Assembly: GCA_003524145.1 (NCBI GenBank)
Contig: DODZ01000028.1
Location: 143,449 to 187,610 of the forward strand
DNA length: 44,162 nucleotides
Source: Candidatus Apopatosoma intestinale
Lineage (GTDB): Bacteria > Bacillota > Clostridia > Oscillospirales > CAG-272
Reading direction: 5' to 3'
Numbering within the stretch: position 1 is the first letter of the stretch; every line of letters begins with the position of its first letter. Of this stretch, positions 1-8,365 are shown piece by piece. Made by a program: the position numbers and the translations under genes. The notes under the pieces are model-generated. The model did no database searches and was not told where the DNA came from. It saw only the letters and a program-made list of their open reading frames with translations.

Positions 1-140
1 GATTCTGCGCATTTTTATCTATCTTATTACATAAGATGCTAAAAAAGTGCAGACCGAAAAAGTGAAAGGTAAGTAACTTTTTTGGTAAAAGAGGTTTATT
101 GAAGATTAAGTTTTTCAGTAATATCAACTCAAAATTAAGG

Positions 141-171
141 AAGGGAAGCCGCGAGGCTTCCCTTTGATTTT
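141..171 (+). terminator. Rho-independent terminator of an upstream gene outside the window
   Basis: A 10-bp perfect stem (141-150 with 155-164) closes on a GCGA tetraloop and is followed by a T-rich tail on the plus strand. It probably ends a plus-strand transcript entering from the left. I see no convincing gene in 1-307; the rest of that stretch is AT-rich spacer plus the next terminator. Confidence 0.75.
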
Positions 172-229
172 ATACAGATGCATTATCATGTTTCGCTGAC
201 AATGTATGGCAAAAAATCATTCTATATAC

Positions 230-266
230 AATAAAGGCGCGTCGGTTTCCCGAGCGCGCCTTTATT
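230..266. terminator. Terminator downstream of the flavodoxin gene
   Basis: Perfect 12-bp arms (230-241 and 255-266) with a 13-nt loop lie about 40 bp beyond the flavodoxin stop codon. The A/T ends of the stem allow it to act in both directions. It most likely ends the minus-strand DUF3793-flavodoxin transcript. Confidence 0.75.
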
Positions 267-307
267 GTTACATGGCAATATGTTTGTAAGATTGTTAGCT
301 GAAATAA

Positions 308-733
308 TTATTCCGCGAGAGCCGCACCGAGTGCATTGCAAGCAGAAATTGCATCGTCATCCGGCGCTTCATTGCAGATAACATAATCTGCGGCGAAAAC
401 ACAACCCGCATCTACGCAATTTTCTTCCCATGTGCGCATCCATTCGCCGTCGCCCCAGCCGTATGAGCCGAAAAGCGCGATTTTTTTGCCCGAGAGTTTT
501 GCTTTGCAATCCTCAAACATGGGAGCAAATTCGCTCTCCTCAAGCACCTCCGCACCCATTGCAGGGCATCCGAAAGCTACTGCATCAAATGCTTCAAGCT
601 TTGATGCGTTAAATTGCGATGCGGTAAAAACAGTGACATCGGCACCTTTTGCCTTTGCACCGTCGGCAACGGCAGAAGCCATAGCCTCCGTATTGCCTGT
701 TCCGCTCCAAAATACTACAGCAATTTTTTTCAT
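308..733 (-). CDS. Flavodoxin (short-chain, FMN-binding)
   Basis: A 141-residue flavodoxin: a soluble FMN protein that carries single electrons between redox enzymes and can replace ferredoxin when iron is scarce. The N-terminus has the phosphate-binding loop (SGTGNTEAMA, residues 10-19) after a hydrophobic strand. The FGSYGWGDGEWM segment near residues 88-99 is the loop that normally packs on the isoalloxazine ring. The length is normal for the short-chain family. The gene follows a DUF3793 gene by 34 bp on the same strand and probably shares its promoter. In many Clostridia this pair lies near ferrous-iron uptake genes, so an iron-linked role is likely; no feo gene is present here. Confidence 0.93.
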   Translation of the reverse strand: MKKIAVVFWSGTGNTEAMASAVADGAKAKGADVTVFTASQFNASKLEAFDAVAFGCPAMGAEVLEESEFAPMFEDCKAKLSGKKIALFGSYGWGDGEWMRTWEENCVDAGCVFAADYVICNEAPDDDAISACNALGAALAE

Positions 734-767
734 AATATCATCAACCTTTCTTGTCTTTTAATATATA

Positions 768-1319
768 TCAGGCGTTGACGGCAAGCCTGTCAATCGACCG
801 ATGCTTTGCATATGCCGCGAGATAAAGCCGCGTGCATTTTTTATAGGAGGCAAATTTCTTCTTTGCCACCTCGGCGTCTCCGTATACCTTCCACGCGCCT
901 ACAAGCTTCGGTTTTGCCGCGCAGTTACGGATAAAGCCCTGAACATCCTCTGCCGGATATCCCAGAAAAAGCCCTATCTCATGGGGAAAGCTCTCAGAAG
1001 CTTTCATTCTGCGGACAAGCTCTTTTACGCATAGCTCCGAATTTTCGGCAGGATACCCATATTCTGTGAGAATATCGTGCACAAGCGAATTTTTAAAATC
1101 CTCTCTCAATTTTTCGGGACGGTAAACATATATGAGTATGCGACTGTCGGTGATTTTCACGGGGATCATGCGCAGACCGCGCGGCACAAATGCGCGGTTG
1201 ATTCTGCTGAGTTCCGCAGTCAGCTTTTCTTAGCTTTCAGGAGGACAACTGAAAAGACTGCCTGTTTTGAGCCCCGCGAGAGTCGGCGAGCTGTGTTCTA
1301 TTATCAGGGAATCCGGCAT
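768..1319 (-). pseudogene. DUF3793 family protein, interrupted by one in-frame stop
   Basis: From ATG 1319 the frame reads 29 residues (beginning MPDSLIIEHSSPTLAGLKTG), meets TAA at 1230-1232, then continues in the same frame to 768, 183 codons in all. Both halves fit DUF3793, a family of unknown function often found next to flavodoxin and iron-uptake genes; conserved parts include YVYRPEKL and a C-terminal KKF-YKKC segment. The start is supported by a strong AAGGAG at 1329-1334. The TAA sits where relatives usually have a charged residue, so a single A-to-T change in an AAA lysine codon would explain it. The downstream part could be re-initiated (a GTG exists at 1187). This could be a recent nonsense mutation or a sequencing error. 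Confidence 0.8.
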
Positions 1320-1334
1320 AGGTTCACACTCCTT

Positions 1335-1352
1335 GGTTAGCATACGCTAACC
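1335..1352 (-). promoter_or_regulatory. DtxR-like palindrome in the leader of the DUF3793-flavodoxin operon
   Basis: A perfect 7-bp inverted repeat, GGTTAGC-N4-GCTAACC, abuts the AAGGAG ribosome site. The half-site resembles the GGTTAG/CTAACC core of DtxR/IdeR iron-regulator operators. In RNA it would form a stable 7-bp hairpin with a 4-nt loop just before the Shine-Dalgarno, so a post-transcriptional role is an alternative. It lies about 35-50 nt downstream of the predicted transcription start. Confidence 0.55.
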
Positions 1353-1392
1353 GATGGATTTAAAATAAAAGCCTCTCGGCGTTTACGCTGTC

Positions 1393-1421
1393 ATTATACT
1401 ACAAAAACCGCCGCCTGTCTG
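1393..1421 (-). promoter_or_regulatory. Sigma-A type promoter of the DUF3793-flavodoxin operon
   Basis: On the minus strand CAGACA (1416-1421) and a perfect TATAAT (1393-1398) are separated by 17 bp. Transcription would start near 1386 and read through the palindrome at 1335-1352. Confidence 0.6.
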
Positions 1422-1530
1422 CTCCGAAAGGCAAGAAATACGCTCCGAAAAGACAGAAATGAAAAAATCGGTGCCGCGCTTCCGACATGATGACATGGAA
1501 ACGCGACGCCTGCACTGCGGTGCATAAGGC

Positions 1531-2496
1531 TTATTTCCGACTTCCGTTTCGGTATTCGCTCGGCGAAACGCCCATGACATCGGCAAAGGCTTTTGCAAAT
1601 TTCGAGCTGTTACTGTAGCCGAAGCGCCCGGCGATATCGAGAACGGTGGCATCGCTCTCGCGCAGCGCCAGCGCGGCAGCGTGCATTTTCATAGTTCTTG
1701 CAAACGAGTAGACAGATTCCCCGTAAACAGCGCGAAAGCTCTCTTTTATCTGTGTTTCAGAGGCGTGCAACGCGGCGGAAAGCTCGGATATAGTGATATG
1801 CTCATCCATATGAGCCGCGAGATATTTTGCCGCATCCTTGGCAAGCACGGCGCGACTTCCGGATACGGGCTTTGCTGCGGGCTTTTCCGACGATGGGTCG
1901 ATACAGCTGAGGAAGAGCAGAAGCTCGAGAATCTTTACCTTGAAATATCCGCGGCGTATCTTCTCGGGAACAGAGTAAAGCTCGGAGAAGATATGCTCGA
2001 TTGAAGGATTGGCACGCGAGATATAGCATTTTCCTGCCGAGCGGAATTTATTTATAAGCAGTTTTGGGTTGATATTCACATCGTCCAGCAGGCAGGAGAG
2101 ACATTCTGGTGCTTTGCGCGTATCTATTCTGACGGTTATTCCGCGATATCGGCACAGCGGAAAATATGAGCCACACTCCATATAGGCGGGACTGCCGACC
2201 GACATATCTCCGGGAGCGAGGTAGAAAAAATCGTCGCTCGCATGGCATTCAATTCTGCCTTCGCGGCAATGATTTATCTCAAAAACGTTGTCGTCGGCAG
2301 GCTCCGCCGCATCGACGCCGCCCTCGGCATTCACATCGTTGTATATAAGCGATATCCCGGGAAAAACGGAATATTCCGTCATCACAATATCTCCGCTTGC
2401 GCTCTCAATGCGCGTGATGAAATTGTCTTTTTCCGCTGTCACGGTCTTTCGCATACCGTATGGGCAGGAAGGGCAGGAAAAAGAAGCCTGATTCAT
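1531..2496 (-). CDS. AraC-family transcriptional regulator
   Basis: A 321-residue regulator. Residues about 1-200 form a sensing domain with a FEINHCREGR-type segment common in clostridial AraC proteins. The C-terminal ~100 residues hold the two helix-turn-helix motifs of the AraC DNA-binding domain, ending with the typical DIAGRFGYSNSSKFAKAF and GVSPSEYR. The start is set by GGAGGAAT directly upstream. The gene stands alone between the DUF3793-flavodoxin operon and the divergent mdh operon, so it could control either or an unlinked target. No ligand can be read from the sequence. Confidence 0.93.
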   Translation of the reverse strand: MNQASFSCPSCPYGMRKTVTAEKDNFITRIESASGDIVMTEYSVFPGISLIYNDVNAEGGVDAAEPADDNVFEINHCREGRIECHASDDFFYLAPGDMSVGSPAYMECGSYFPLCRYRGITVRIDTRKAPECLSCLLDDVNINPKLLINKFRSAGKCYISRANPSIEHIFSELYSVPEKIRRGYFKVKILELLLFLSCIDPSSEKPAAKPVSGSRAVLAKDAAKYLAAHMDEHITISELSAALHASETQIKESFRAVYGESVYSFARTMKMHAAALALRESDATVLDIAGRFGYSNSSKFAKAFADVMGVSPSEYRNGSRK

Positions 2497-2692
2497 AAAT
2501 TCCTCCGTGAAAATGGCACATTTTTTCTGAAATTATACCATATTTTTCACTTCGCGTCAATAATATGCCGAAAATTGCGGAAATCCTATAGCGACAGGAA
2601 AACTTTGACCTGCAAAATGGTGTTTTTTCTGCTTTTTCAGTATAGTTCCTACATATATCGATATATATATAACCGATATGAAAAAAAGGGGC

Positions 2693-2721
2693 TTTACAAA
2701 TGCGACAAATTGCGGTAAAAT
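2693..2721 (+). promoter_or_regulatory. Promoter of the mdh-fumC-hdr-flx-frd operon, with flanking direct repeats
   Basis: TTTACA (2693-2698), a 17-bp spacer and TAAAAT (2716-2721) precede a leader of about 70 nt. The 10-mer ATGCGACAAA occurs twice exactly 50 bp apart (2700-2709 inside the promoter spacer and 2750-2759 in the leader). The region 2497-2800 has no gene; besides this it contains an AT-rich partial palindrome (ATATCG...CGATAT) near 2655-2680. Confidence 0.5.
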
Positions 2722-2799
2722 ATATAATGAATTAATGTTGTTATACAATATGCGACAAAAATCAACGGCTTAAAAAACTACTTAACAGGAGAAAAAGTC

Positions 2800-3744
2800 A
2801 TGAACAAAATTTCCATCATCGGAACCGGAAGCGTAGGTTCCACCATTGCCTATACGCTTACAGTCATGGGGCTTGCCTCTGAAATCGTTATGATCGATAT
2901 CAACAGCGATAAGGCGCTCGGAGAGGCTCTTGATATCCGTCAGGGCACGCCTTTCTGTAATGCCTGCTCCGTTTACGCGGGCGACTATCGCGATGCGGCT
3001 GATTCCGACATCGTTATCCTCACATCCGGCATCGCAAGAAAGCCCGGTCAGACAAGACTCGAGCTTGCACAGACGAATGTAAACATCACAAAGAGCATCA
3101 TCCCCGAGATTACAAAATACGCGCCCGATGCCGTATACATAATAGTCAGCAACCCCGTTGACGTTCTGACTTATACATTCCACAAGTTTTCGGATATTCC
3201 CGAGAGCCATATCATCGGCTCCGGCACGATACTTGATACCGCGCGCCTGCGTGCGAGACTCTCCGAGTATTATGATATCAACCAGAGCAATGTTCATGCT
3301 TATGTTTTCGGCGAGCATGGCGACTCTTCATTTATTCCGTGGTCGATAGCCAATATTTCCAATGTTCCGATAAAGGACTGCGCAAGCCTCATCACGACTC
3401 CCGGCATCGAGCGTCCCGAGCTTGATCCCGAAGAGGTCGAGCAGTATGTGAGAAAATCGGGCGGCAGAGTAATTGCACGCAAGGGCGCGACATTCTATGC
3501 CGTGTCTGTTTCCGTATGTCATATCTGCAAGTGCCTGCTCGGCGGTCTTGATACAACGATGACCGTTTCCACAATGATGCACGGCGAATACGGAATAGAA
3601 GATGTCTGCCTCAGCACGCTTGCACTCGTCGGTAACGGCGGAGTCCGCGGCAAGGTAAATGTTCCTCTCACGGACGATGAAGTGGCAAAGCTTCGCTACA
3701 GCGCAGAGACACTGAAAAATGTTATAAACAGCATCGAAATCTGA
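2800..3744 (+). CDS. mdh: LDH/MDH-family 2-hydroxyacid dehydrogenase, probably NAD-dependent malate dehydrogenase
   Basis: A 314-residue protein of the lactate/malate dehydrogenase superfamily. Visible are the Rossmann motif GTGSVGST (8-15), Asp33 after the second strand (NAD preference), the loop around R80-R86, N118, the D146/R149 pair and catalytic His173 in GEHGD. In L-lactate dehydrogenases the residue aligning with R80 is Gln (position 102); Arg there is the classic malate dehydrogenase choice, and Gln102Arg is known to turn Bacillus stearothermophilus LDH into an MDH. Automatic annotation may still call this L-lactate dehydrogenase. Fumarase starts 12 bp downstream and a fumarate reductase follows in the same operon, so reduction of oxaloacetate to malate fits best. 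GGAG precedes the ATG. Confidence 0.88.
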   Translation: MNKISIIGTGSVGSTIAYTLTVMGLASEIVMIDINSDKALGEALDIRQGTPFCNACSVYAGDYRDAADSDIVILTSGIARKPGQTRLELAQTNVNITKSIIPEITKYAPDAVYIIVSNPVDVLTYTFHKFSDIPESHIIGSGTILDTARLRARLSEYYDINQSNVHAYVFGEHGDSSFIPWSIANISNVPIKDCASLITTPGIERPELDPEEVEQYVRKSGGRVIARKGATFYAVSVSVCHICKCLLGGLDTTMTVSTMMHGEYGIEDVCLSTLALVGNGGVRGKVNVPLTDDEVAKLRYSAETLKNVINSIEI

Positions 3745-3756
3745 AACTAAGGAGCG

Positions 3757-5139
3757 ATGAAGATGGAATACCGTATAGAACACGATTCAATGGGAGAGGT
3801 GAAAGTGCCTGCCGACAGGCTTTGGGCGGCACAGACACAGAGAAGCCACGAGAACTTCAGGATAGGCGTCGATATAGAAACGATGCCGCGCGAGATAACA
3901 CATGCTTTCGGCATACTCAAGAAAGCGGCAGCACTTGCAAACTCGGAGCTGAAGCCCGAGAAGATGACGGCAAAGAAGCTTGAAGTCATTTCCGCCGCCT
4001 GCGATGAGGTTATTGCGGGCAAGCTCAATGATAATTTTCCGCTTGTCGTATGGCAGACGGGCTCGGGCACGCAGTCCAATATGAACGCAAACGAGGTTAT
4101 CGCAAACCGCGCAAATCAGATAGCGGGCGAAAAGCTCTGCCATCCGAATGACGATATCAATATGAGCCAGTCCTCCAACGACACATTCCCGACGGCAATG
4201 CATATTTCCGCCGTGATTGCGATAGAGGACAAGCTGCTCCCCGCGATAGAGCTGCTGACAGCTACCTTCAAGCGTCTTGAGGCGGAGAACGAGGGAATAG
4301 TCAAATCCGGCAGAACTCACCTTCAGGATGCCACACCGATAAAATTCAGCCAGGAGATTTCCGGCTGGAGAAGCAGTCTCGAGCGCGATGCGGAGCTCCT
4401 GCGCATGGCGGCAAAGCCGCTCCATGAGCTTGCGCTCGGCGGAACGGCTGTCGGCACCGGACTCAATGCACCGAAGGGCTTTTCCGAGCTTGTAGCCGCA
4501 AAGGTTGCCGCTCTCACAGGTAAGCCTTTTATAACGGCAGAGAACAAATTCCACGCGCTCACATCCAAGGACGAGCTTGTATTCGCTCACGGAGCGATAA
4601 AGGCGACCGCATGCGATATGATGAAGATAGCAAATGATGTCCGTTGGCTCGCAAGCGGTCCGCGCGACGGTCTGGGCGAGATACATATCCCCGAGAATGA
4701 GCCCGGCTCATCGATAATGCCCGGCAAGGTGAACCCCACCCAGTGCGAGGCTGTGACGATGGTAGCCGTTCAGGTTATGGGAAATGATGTCGCTGTCGGC
4801 ATGGCAGCTTCGCAGGGCAATTTCGAACTGAATGTGTTCATGCCGGTCGCCGCATACAATTTCCTGCAGTCCGCGCGCCTGCTTGCCGAGGCGATAGTTT
4901 CGTTCAATAATAACTGCGCCGTCGGCATCACGGCAAATAAGGACAAGATGTATCATAATCTGCACAATTCGCTCATGCTTGTTACCGCGCTCAATCCCTA
5001 CATCGGATATGAAAATGCGGCAAAGACGGCGAAGAAGGCATATAAGGACAATATTTCGCTGAAGGAAGCGTGTGTTGAACTCGGCTTCCTGACGGCTGAA
5101 AAATTCGATGAGGTATTCCATCCCGAAGAGATGGTCTGA
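3757..5139 (+). CDS. fumC: Class II fumarate hydratase
   Basis: A 460-residue, oxygen-stable class II fumarase that interconverts malate and fumarate. It shows the superfamily signatures: GSGTQSNMN near residue 107, the histidine-containing TGRTH-equivalent SGRTHLQDA near 190, and the GSSIMPGKVNP loop near 318. Length is normal. A second ATG (the fifth base triplet onward, MEYR) is also possible as start; GGAGCG lies upstream. It is the second gene of the operon, between the malate-type dehydrogenase and the Hdr genes, and would supply fumarate to FrdAB encoded at the far end. Confidence 0.96.
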   Translation: MKMEYRIEHDSMGEVKVPADRLWAAQTQRSHENFRIGVDIETMPREITHAFGILKKAAALANSELKPEKMTAKKLEVISAACDEVIAGKLNDNFPLVVWQTGSGTQSNMNANEVIANRANQIAGEKLCHPNDDINMSQSSNDTFPTAMHISAVIAIEDKLLPAIELLTATFKRLEAENEGIVKSGRTHLQDATPIKFSQEISGWRSSLERDAELLRMAAKPLHELALGGTAVGTGLNAPKGFSELVAAKVAALTGKPFITAENKFHALTSKDELVFAHGAIKATACDMMKIANDVRWLASGPRDGLGEIHIPENEPGSSIMPGKVNPTQCEAVTMVAVQVMGNDVAVGMAASQGNFELNVFMPVAAYNFLQSARLLAEAIVSFNNNCAVGITANKDKMYHNLHNSLMLVTALNPYIGYENAAKTAKKAYKDNISLKEACVELGFLTAEKFDEVFHPEEMV

Positions 5140-5163
5140 TATACGGTTTATCGGAGGTAAAGA

Positions 5164-5970
5164 ATGAAAGTCAGTTATTTTCCGGGCTGTACTCTCCGTA
5201 CAAAGGCAAAAAATCTCGACTTGTATGCGCGAAAGAGCGCGGAAAAGCTCGGGATAGAGCTTTGTGAGGTCAGAGACTGGCAGTGCTGTGGCGGTGTTTT
5301 CGTCTCCGCAAAGGACGAAATCGCCACCAAGCTCTCGAGCGTTCGCGCACTTGCTTATGCAAGAGATGCCGGTGAGCCGCTTGTTACGGTATGTTCGGCT
5401 TGTCACAATGTAATAAAGCAGACAAACCATGCAATGAAAACCGATGCGGATTTCGCCGCAAAGGTCAATCTCTATATGTCGCAGGACAAAAATCCCGAAG
5501 CACCCTATAACGGTGAGACGGAGGTTTATCACTATCTCGAGCTTCTGCGCGATGTTGTCGGCTTCGACAAGGTAAAGGAAGCCGTAGTCAGTCCGCTCTC
5601 GGGAAAGAAGATAGCCGCTTATTACGGCTGTATGCTTCTGCGCCCCTCCAAGGTGATGGCTTTTGATGATGCGGAAAATCCCCGCATAATGGAAGATTTC
5701 ATCCGCGCACTCGGAGCGGAGCCGGTGGTTTATCCCATGAGAAACGAATGCTGCGGCGGCTATGTCGCGCTTGAGGATGCGGACTCGGCTAAGAGAAAAT
5801 CCTCTGCCGTTTCCGAGAGTGCCGCCGCCCACGGCGCGGACTTGATAGTGACAGCCTGTCCGCTTTGCAAATACAATCTCGTAAAGAGCGGAAGCGGGCT
5901 TCCCGTAGTTTACTTTACCGAGCTTCTCGCAGAGGCGCTCGGCATAAAGGAGGAACAAAATGAGCAGTAA
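5164..5970 (+). CDS. hdrB: HdrB-like heterodisulfide reductase subunit with two CCG domains
   Basis: A 268-residue homologue of the catalytic subunit of heterodisulfide reductase. Both CCG domains are complete: C9, C41-C42, C77-C80 and C156, C196-C197, C232-C235. In methanogen HdrB these cysteines bind two non-cubane [4Fe-4S] clusters that cleave a disulfide, so the redox centres are predicted intact. The cell should lack coenzymes M and B, and no DsrC-like partner is encoded here, so the physiological disulfide, or a protein partner such as FrdB, is unknown. The gene has GGAGGT upstream and its end overlaps hdrC by 11 bp, which implies coupled translation. Confidence 0.93.
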   Translation: MKVSYFPGCTLRTKAKNLDLYARKSAEKLGIELCEVRDWQCCGGVFVSAKDEIATKLSSVRALAYARDAGEPLVTVCSACHNVIKQTNHAMKTDADFAAKVNLYMSQDKNPEAPYNGETEVYHYLELLRDVVGFDKVKEAVVSPLSGKKIAAYYGCMLLRPSKVMAFDDAENPRIMEDFIRALGAEPVVYPMRNECCGGYVALEDADSAKRKSSAVSESAAAHGADLIVTACPLCKYNLVKSGSGLPVVYFTELLAEALGIKEEQNEQ

Positions 5971-6352
5971 AAACGAACTCCGCCGCGAGCAGGTGCTCCG
6001 CATGAGCGGCGTTAACCCGCTGAAATGTATGCGTTGCGGCAAATGCTCCGGCACCTGCCCCTCATACGGCGAAATGGAATATCACCCGCATCAGTTTGTC
6101 TACATGGTCGAAACGGGTGATATCGAAACGCTGATGAAGTCGGAATCGGTATATAAATGCCTCTCGTGCTTTGCCTGCGTGGACAGATGCCCCCGCGGCG
6201 TTGAGCCTGCAAAGCTTATCGAGGCGGTGCGCCTGCTCGCGATACGCGAAAAGGGCGGAAATCATATGACAGCGGATGATATTCCCGCGCTTCTCGATGA
6301 CGATATGCCGCAGCAGGCTATCGTTTCCGCGATGCGCAAATATTCGAAATAA
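5960..6352 (+). CDS. hdrC: HdrC-like Fe-S subunit of heterodisulfide reductase
   Basis: A 130-residue protein with two CxxCxxCxxxCP motifs (C23, C26, C29, C33 and C67, C70, C73, C77) for two [4Fe-4S] clusters. It ends in the QQAIVSAMRKYSK-type tail seen in HdrC. In Hdr complexes it conducts electrons from HdrA to HdrB. The start ATG lies within the end of hdrB behind GGAGGAA. Confidence 0.92.
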   Translation: MSSKNELRREQVLRMSGVNPLKCMRCGKCSGTCPSYGEMEYHPHQFVYMVETGDIETLMKSESVYKCLSCFACVDRCPRGVEPAKLIEAVRLLAIREKGGNHMTADDIPALLDDDMPQQAIVSAMRKYSK

Positions 6353-6370
6353 AGGAGGGGGAGACAGGCT

Positions 6371-8365
6371 ATGCAAAGAATAGGTGTTTTTGTCTGCCAC
6401 TGCGGTACGAATATCGCAGGAACGGTGGACGTTAAGGCGGTAGCGGCGGCTCTCTCTCATGAGCCGGGTGTTGTTTTCTCAACCGACTACCAGTATATGT
6501 GCTCGCAGGCAGGGCAGAACATGATAAAGGACGCTATAGCCGAGCATAAGCTCTCGGGTATCGTGGTCTGCTCATGCTCTCCGCGTATGCATGAGGCGAC
6601 CTTCCGCAAAACGGCGGCAGGTGCCGGACTGAACCCCTATATGGTGGAAATAGCAAATATCCGTGAGCAGTGCTCATGGGTACATAAGGATATGCCGACA
6701 GGCACGGAAAAGGCGATAATCCTCGGCAAGGCAGCTGTGGCAAAGGTAAATCTCAATGCGCCTCTGATCCCGGGAGAAAGCTCAGTGACAAAGCGCGCAC
6801 TCGTCATCGGCGGCGGTATCGCGGGCATTCAGACGGCGCTTGATATAGCCGACGCCGGTTTTCCCGTTGATATAGTCGAGGCGAAGCCGACTATCGGCGG
6901 CAAGATGGCACAGCTGGATAAGACATTCCCGACGCTCGACTGCGCCGCGTGTATCCTCACGCCGAAAATGGTTGATGTTGCCCAGAATGAGAAGATACGC
7001 ATTTTCTCATATTCCGAGGTGACCGCCGTAAAGGGATTTGTCGGAAACTTTGATGTCACGATAAAGCGCAAGGCAAGATATGTAAAAGAAGAGATATGCA
7101 CAGGCTGCGGACTCTGCACGGAAAAGTGCCCGCAGAAGAAAGTGCCCAATGAATTCAACCTCGGCATGAACAACAGAAGCGCGATATATATTCCTTTTGC
7201 GCAGGCTGTGCCGAAGGTGGCAACGATAGACCCGAACTACTGCATGATGCTGAAAAACGGTAAGTGCGGCGTTTGCTCGAAGGTCTGCGGCGCGGGCGCT
7301 ATAGATTACAAGGCAAAGGACGAATTTGTGGAAGAGAAGTACGGTGCCATAGTAGTGGCTACGGGCTTCAATCCCATATCAATGGAGAAATTCGATGAAT
7401 TTGCTTATTCGCAGTCAAAGGATGTTATCACTTCGCTCGAGCTGGAGCGCCTGATGAATGCGGCAGGTCCTACGGGCGGCACGCTCCTGCGTCCCTCCGA
7501 CGGCAAGCATCCGCATACGATTGTTTTCGTTCAGTGCGTAGGCTCGCGTTGCGCGGCGTGCGCGGACAAGGGCAAGGAATATTGCTCCAAGATTTGCTGT
7601 ATGTATACGGCAAAGCACGCAATGCTCATCCGCGACAAATATCCCGATACGGAAGTTTATGTTTTCTACATAGATGTGCGTACCCCGGGCAAGAACTTCG
7701 ATGAATTTTACCGCCGTGCCGTCGAAGAATACGGCGTGCACTACATCAAGGGCATGGTTGGCAAGGTTTCGCCCGAGGGCGATAAGCTCAAGGTTCAGGG
7801 CTCAGACCTCATCTACGGAAATCAGCTCCATATAGATGCCGACCTTGTGGTTCTCGCGGCGGCAATTGAGCCCGATAAATCCGCGCGCCGGCTCGCGACG
7901 ATGCTGACGGCAAGCATGGATACAAACGATTTCTTCACCGAGGCTCATCCGAAGCTTCGCCCTGTGGAAAGCCCGACGGCAGGCGTTTTCCTCTCCGGAA
8001 CATGCCAAGGGCCAAAGGATATCCCTGAGACGGTTTCTCAGGCGGGAGCGGCGGCTTCCAAGGTTATCGGACTGCTCTGCAAGGATAAGCTGACAGGCAA
8101 CCCCTGCGTCGCTCATTCCGATGAGATGATGTGCAACGGCTGCTCAACCTGCGAAAAGGTTTGCCCCTACGGCGCGATAACATATATAGAAAAAGAATTC
8201 AGAATGCCCGACAGAACGACGAAAATTCGCCGCGTAGCTTCCGTAAACGAGGCGGTATGTCAGGGCTGCGGAGCCTGCACGGTGGCTTGTATGTCCGGTG
8301 CGATGGATCTGCGCGGATTCACAAGCAGACAGATAATGGCGGAGGTAGACGCAATATGCAAGTAA
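6371..8365 (+). CDS. hdrA: HdrA-like flavoprotein, electron-bifurcating core
   Basis: A 664-residue HdrA. Residues 1-130 form the N-terminal thioredoxin-reductase-associated region with several cysteines (C9, C11, C67, C69). An FAD-binding Rossmann motif GGGIAG lies at 147-152, and the conserved LDCAAC segment at 189-194. A CTGCGLCTEKCP ferredoxin motif starts at 243, and two more [4Fe-4S] motifs lie close to the C-terminus (CNGCSTCEKVCP and CQGCGACTVAC). In methanogens and acetogens the HdrA FAD splits an electron pair between a high-potential acceptor (through HdrC/HdrB) and ferredoxin. GGAGG and a short gap follow hdrC; the end overlaps the MvhD-like gene by 10 bp. Confidence 0.94.
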   Translation: MQRIGVFVCHCGTNIAGTVDVKAVAAALSHEPGVVFSTDYQYMCSQAGQNMIKDAIAEHKLSGIVVCSCSPRMHEATFRKTAAGAGLNPYMVEIANIREQCSWVHKDMPTGTEKAIILGKAAVAKVNLNAPLIPGESSVTKRALVIGGGIAGIQTALDIADAGFPVDIVEAKPTIGGKMAQLDKTFPTLDCAACILTPKMVDVAQNEKIRIFSYSEVTAVKGFVGNFDVTIKRKARYVKEEICTGCGLCTEKCPQKKVPNEFNLGMNNRSAIYIPFAQAVPKVATIDPNYCMMLKNGKCGVCSKVCGAGAIDYKAKDEFVEEKYGAIVVATGFNPISMEKFDEFAYSQSKDVITSLELERLMNAAGPTGGTLLRPSDGKHPHTIVFVQCVGSRCAACADKGKEYCSKICCMYTAKHAMLIRDKYPDTEVYVFYIDVRTPGKNFDEFYRRAVEEYGVHYIKGMVGKVSPEGDKLKVQGSDLIYGNQLHIDADLVVLAAAIEPDKSARRLATMLTASMDTNDFFTEAHPKLRPVESPTAGVFLSGTCQGPKDIPETVSQAGAAASKVIGLLCKDKLTGNPCVAHSDEMMCNGCSTCEKVCPYGAITYIEKEFRMPDRTTKIRRVASVNEAVCQGCGACTVACMSGAMDLRGFTSRQIMAEVDAICK

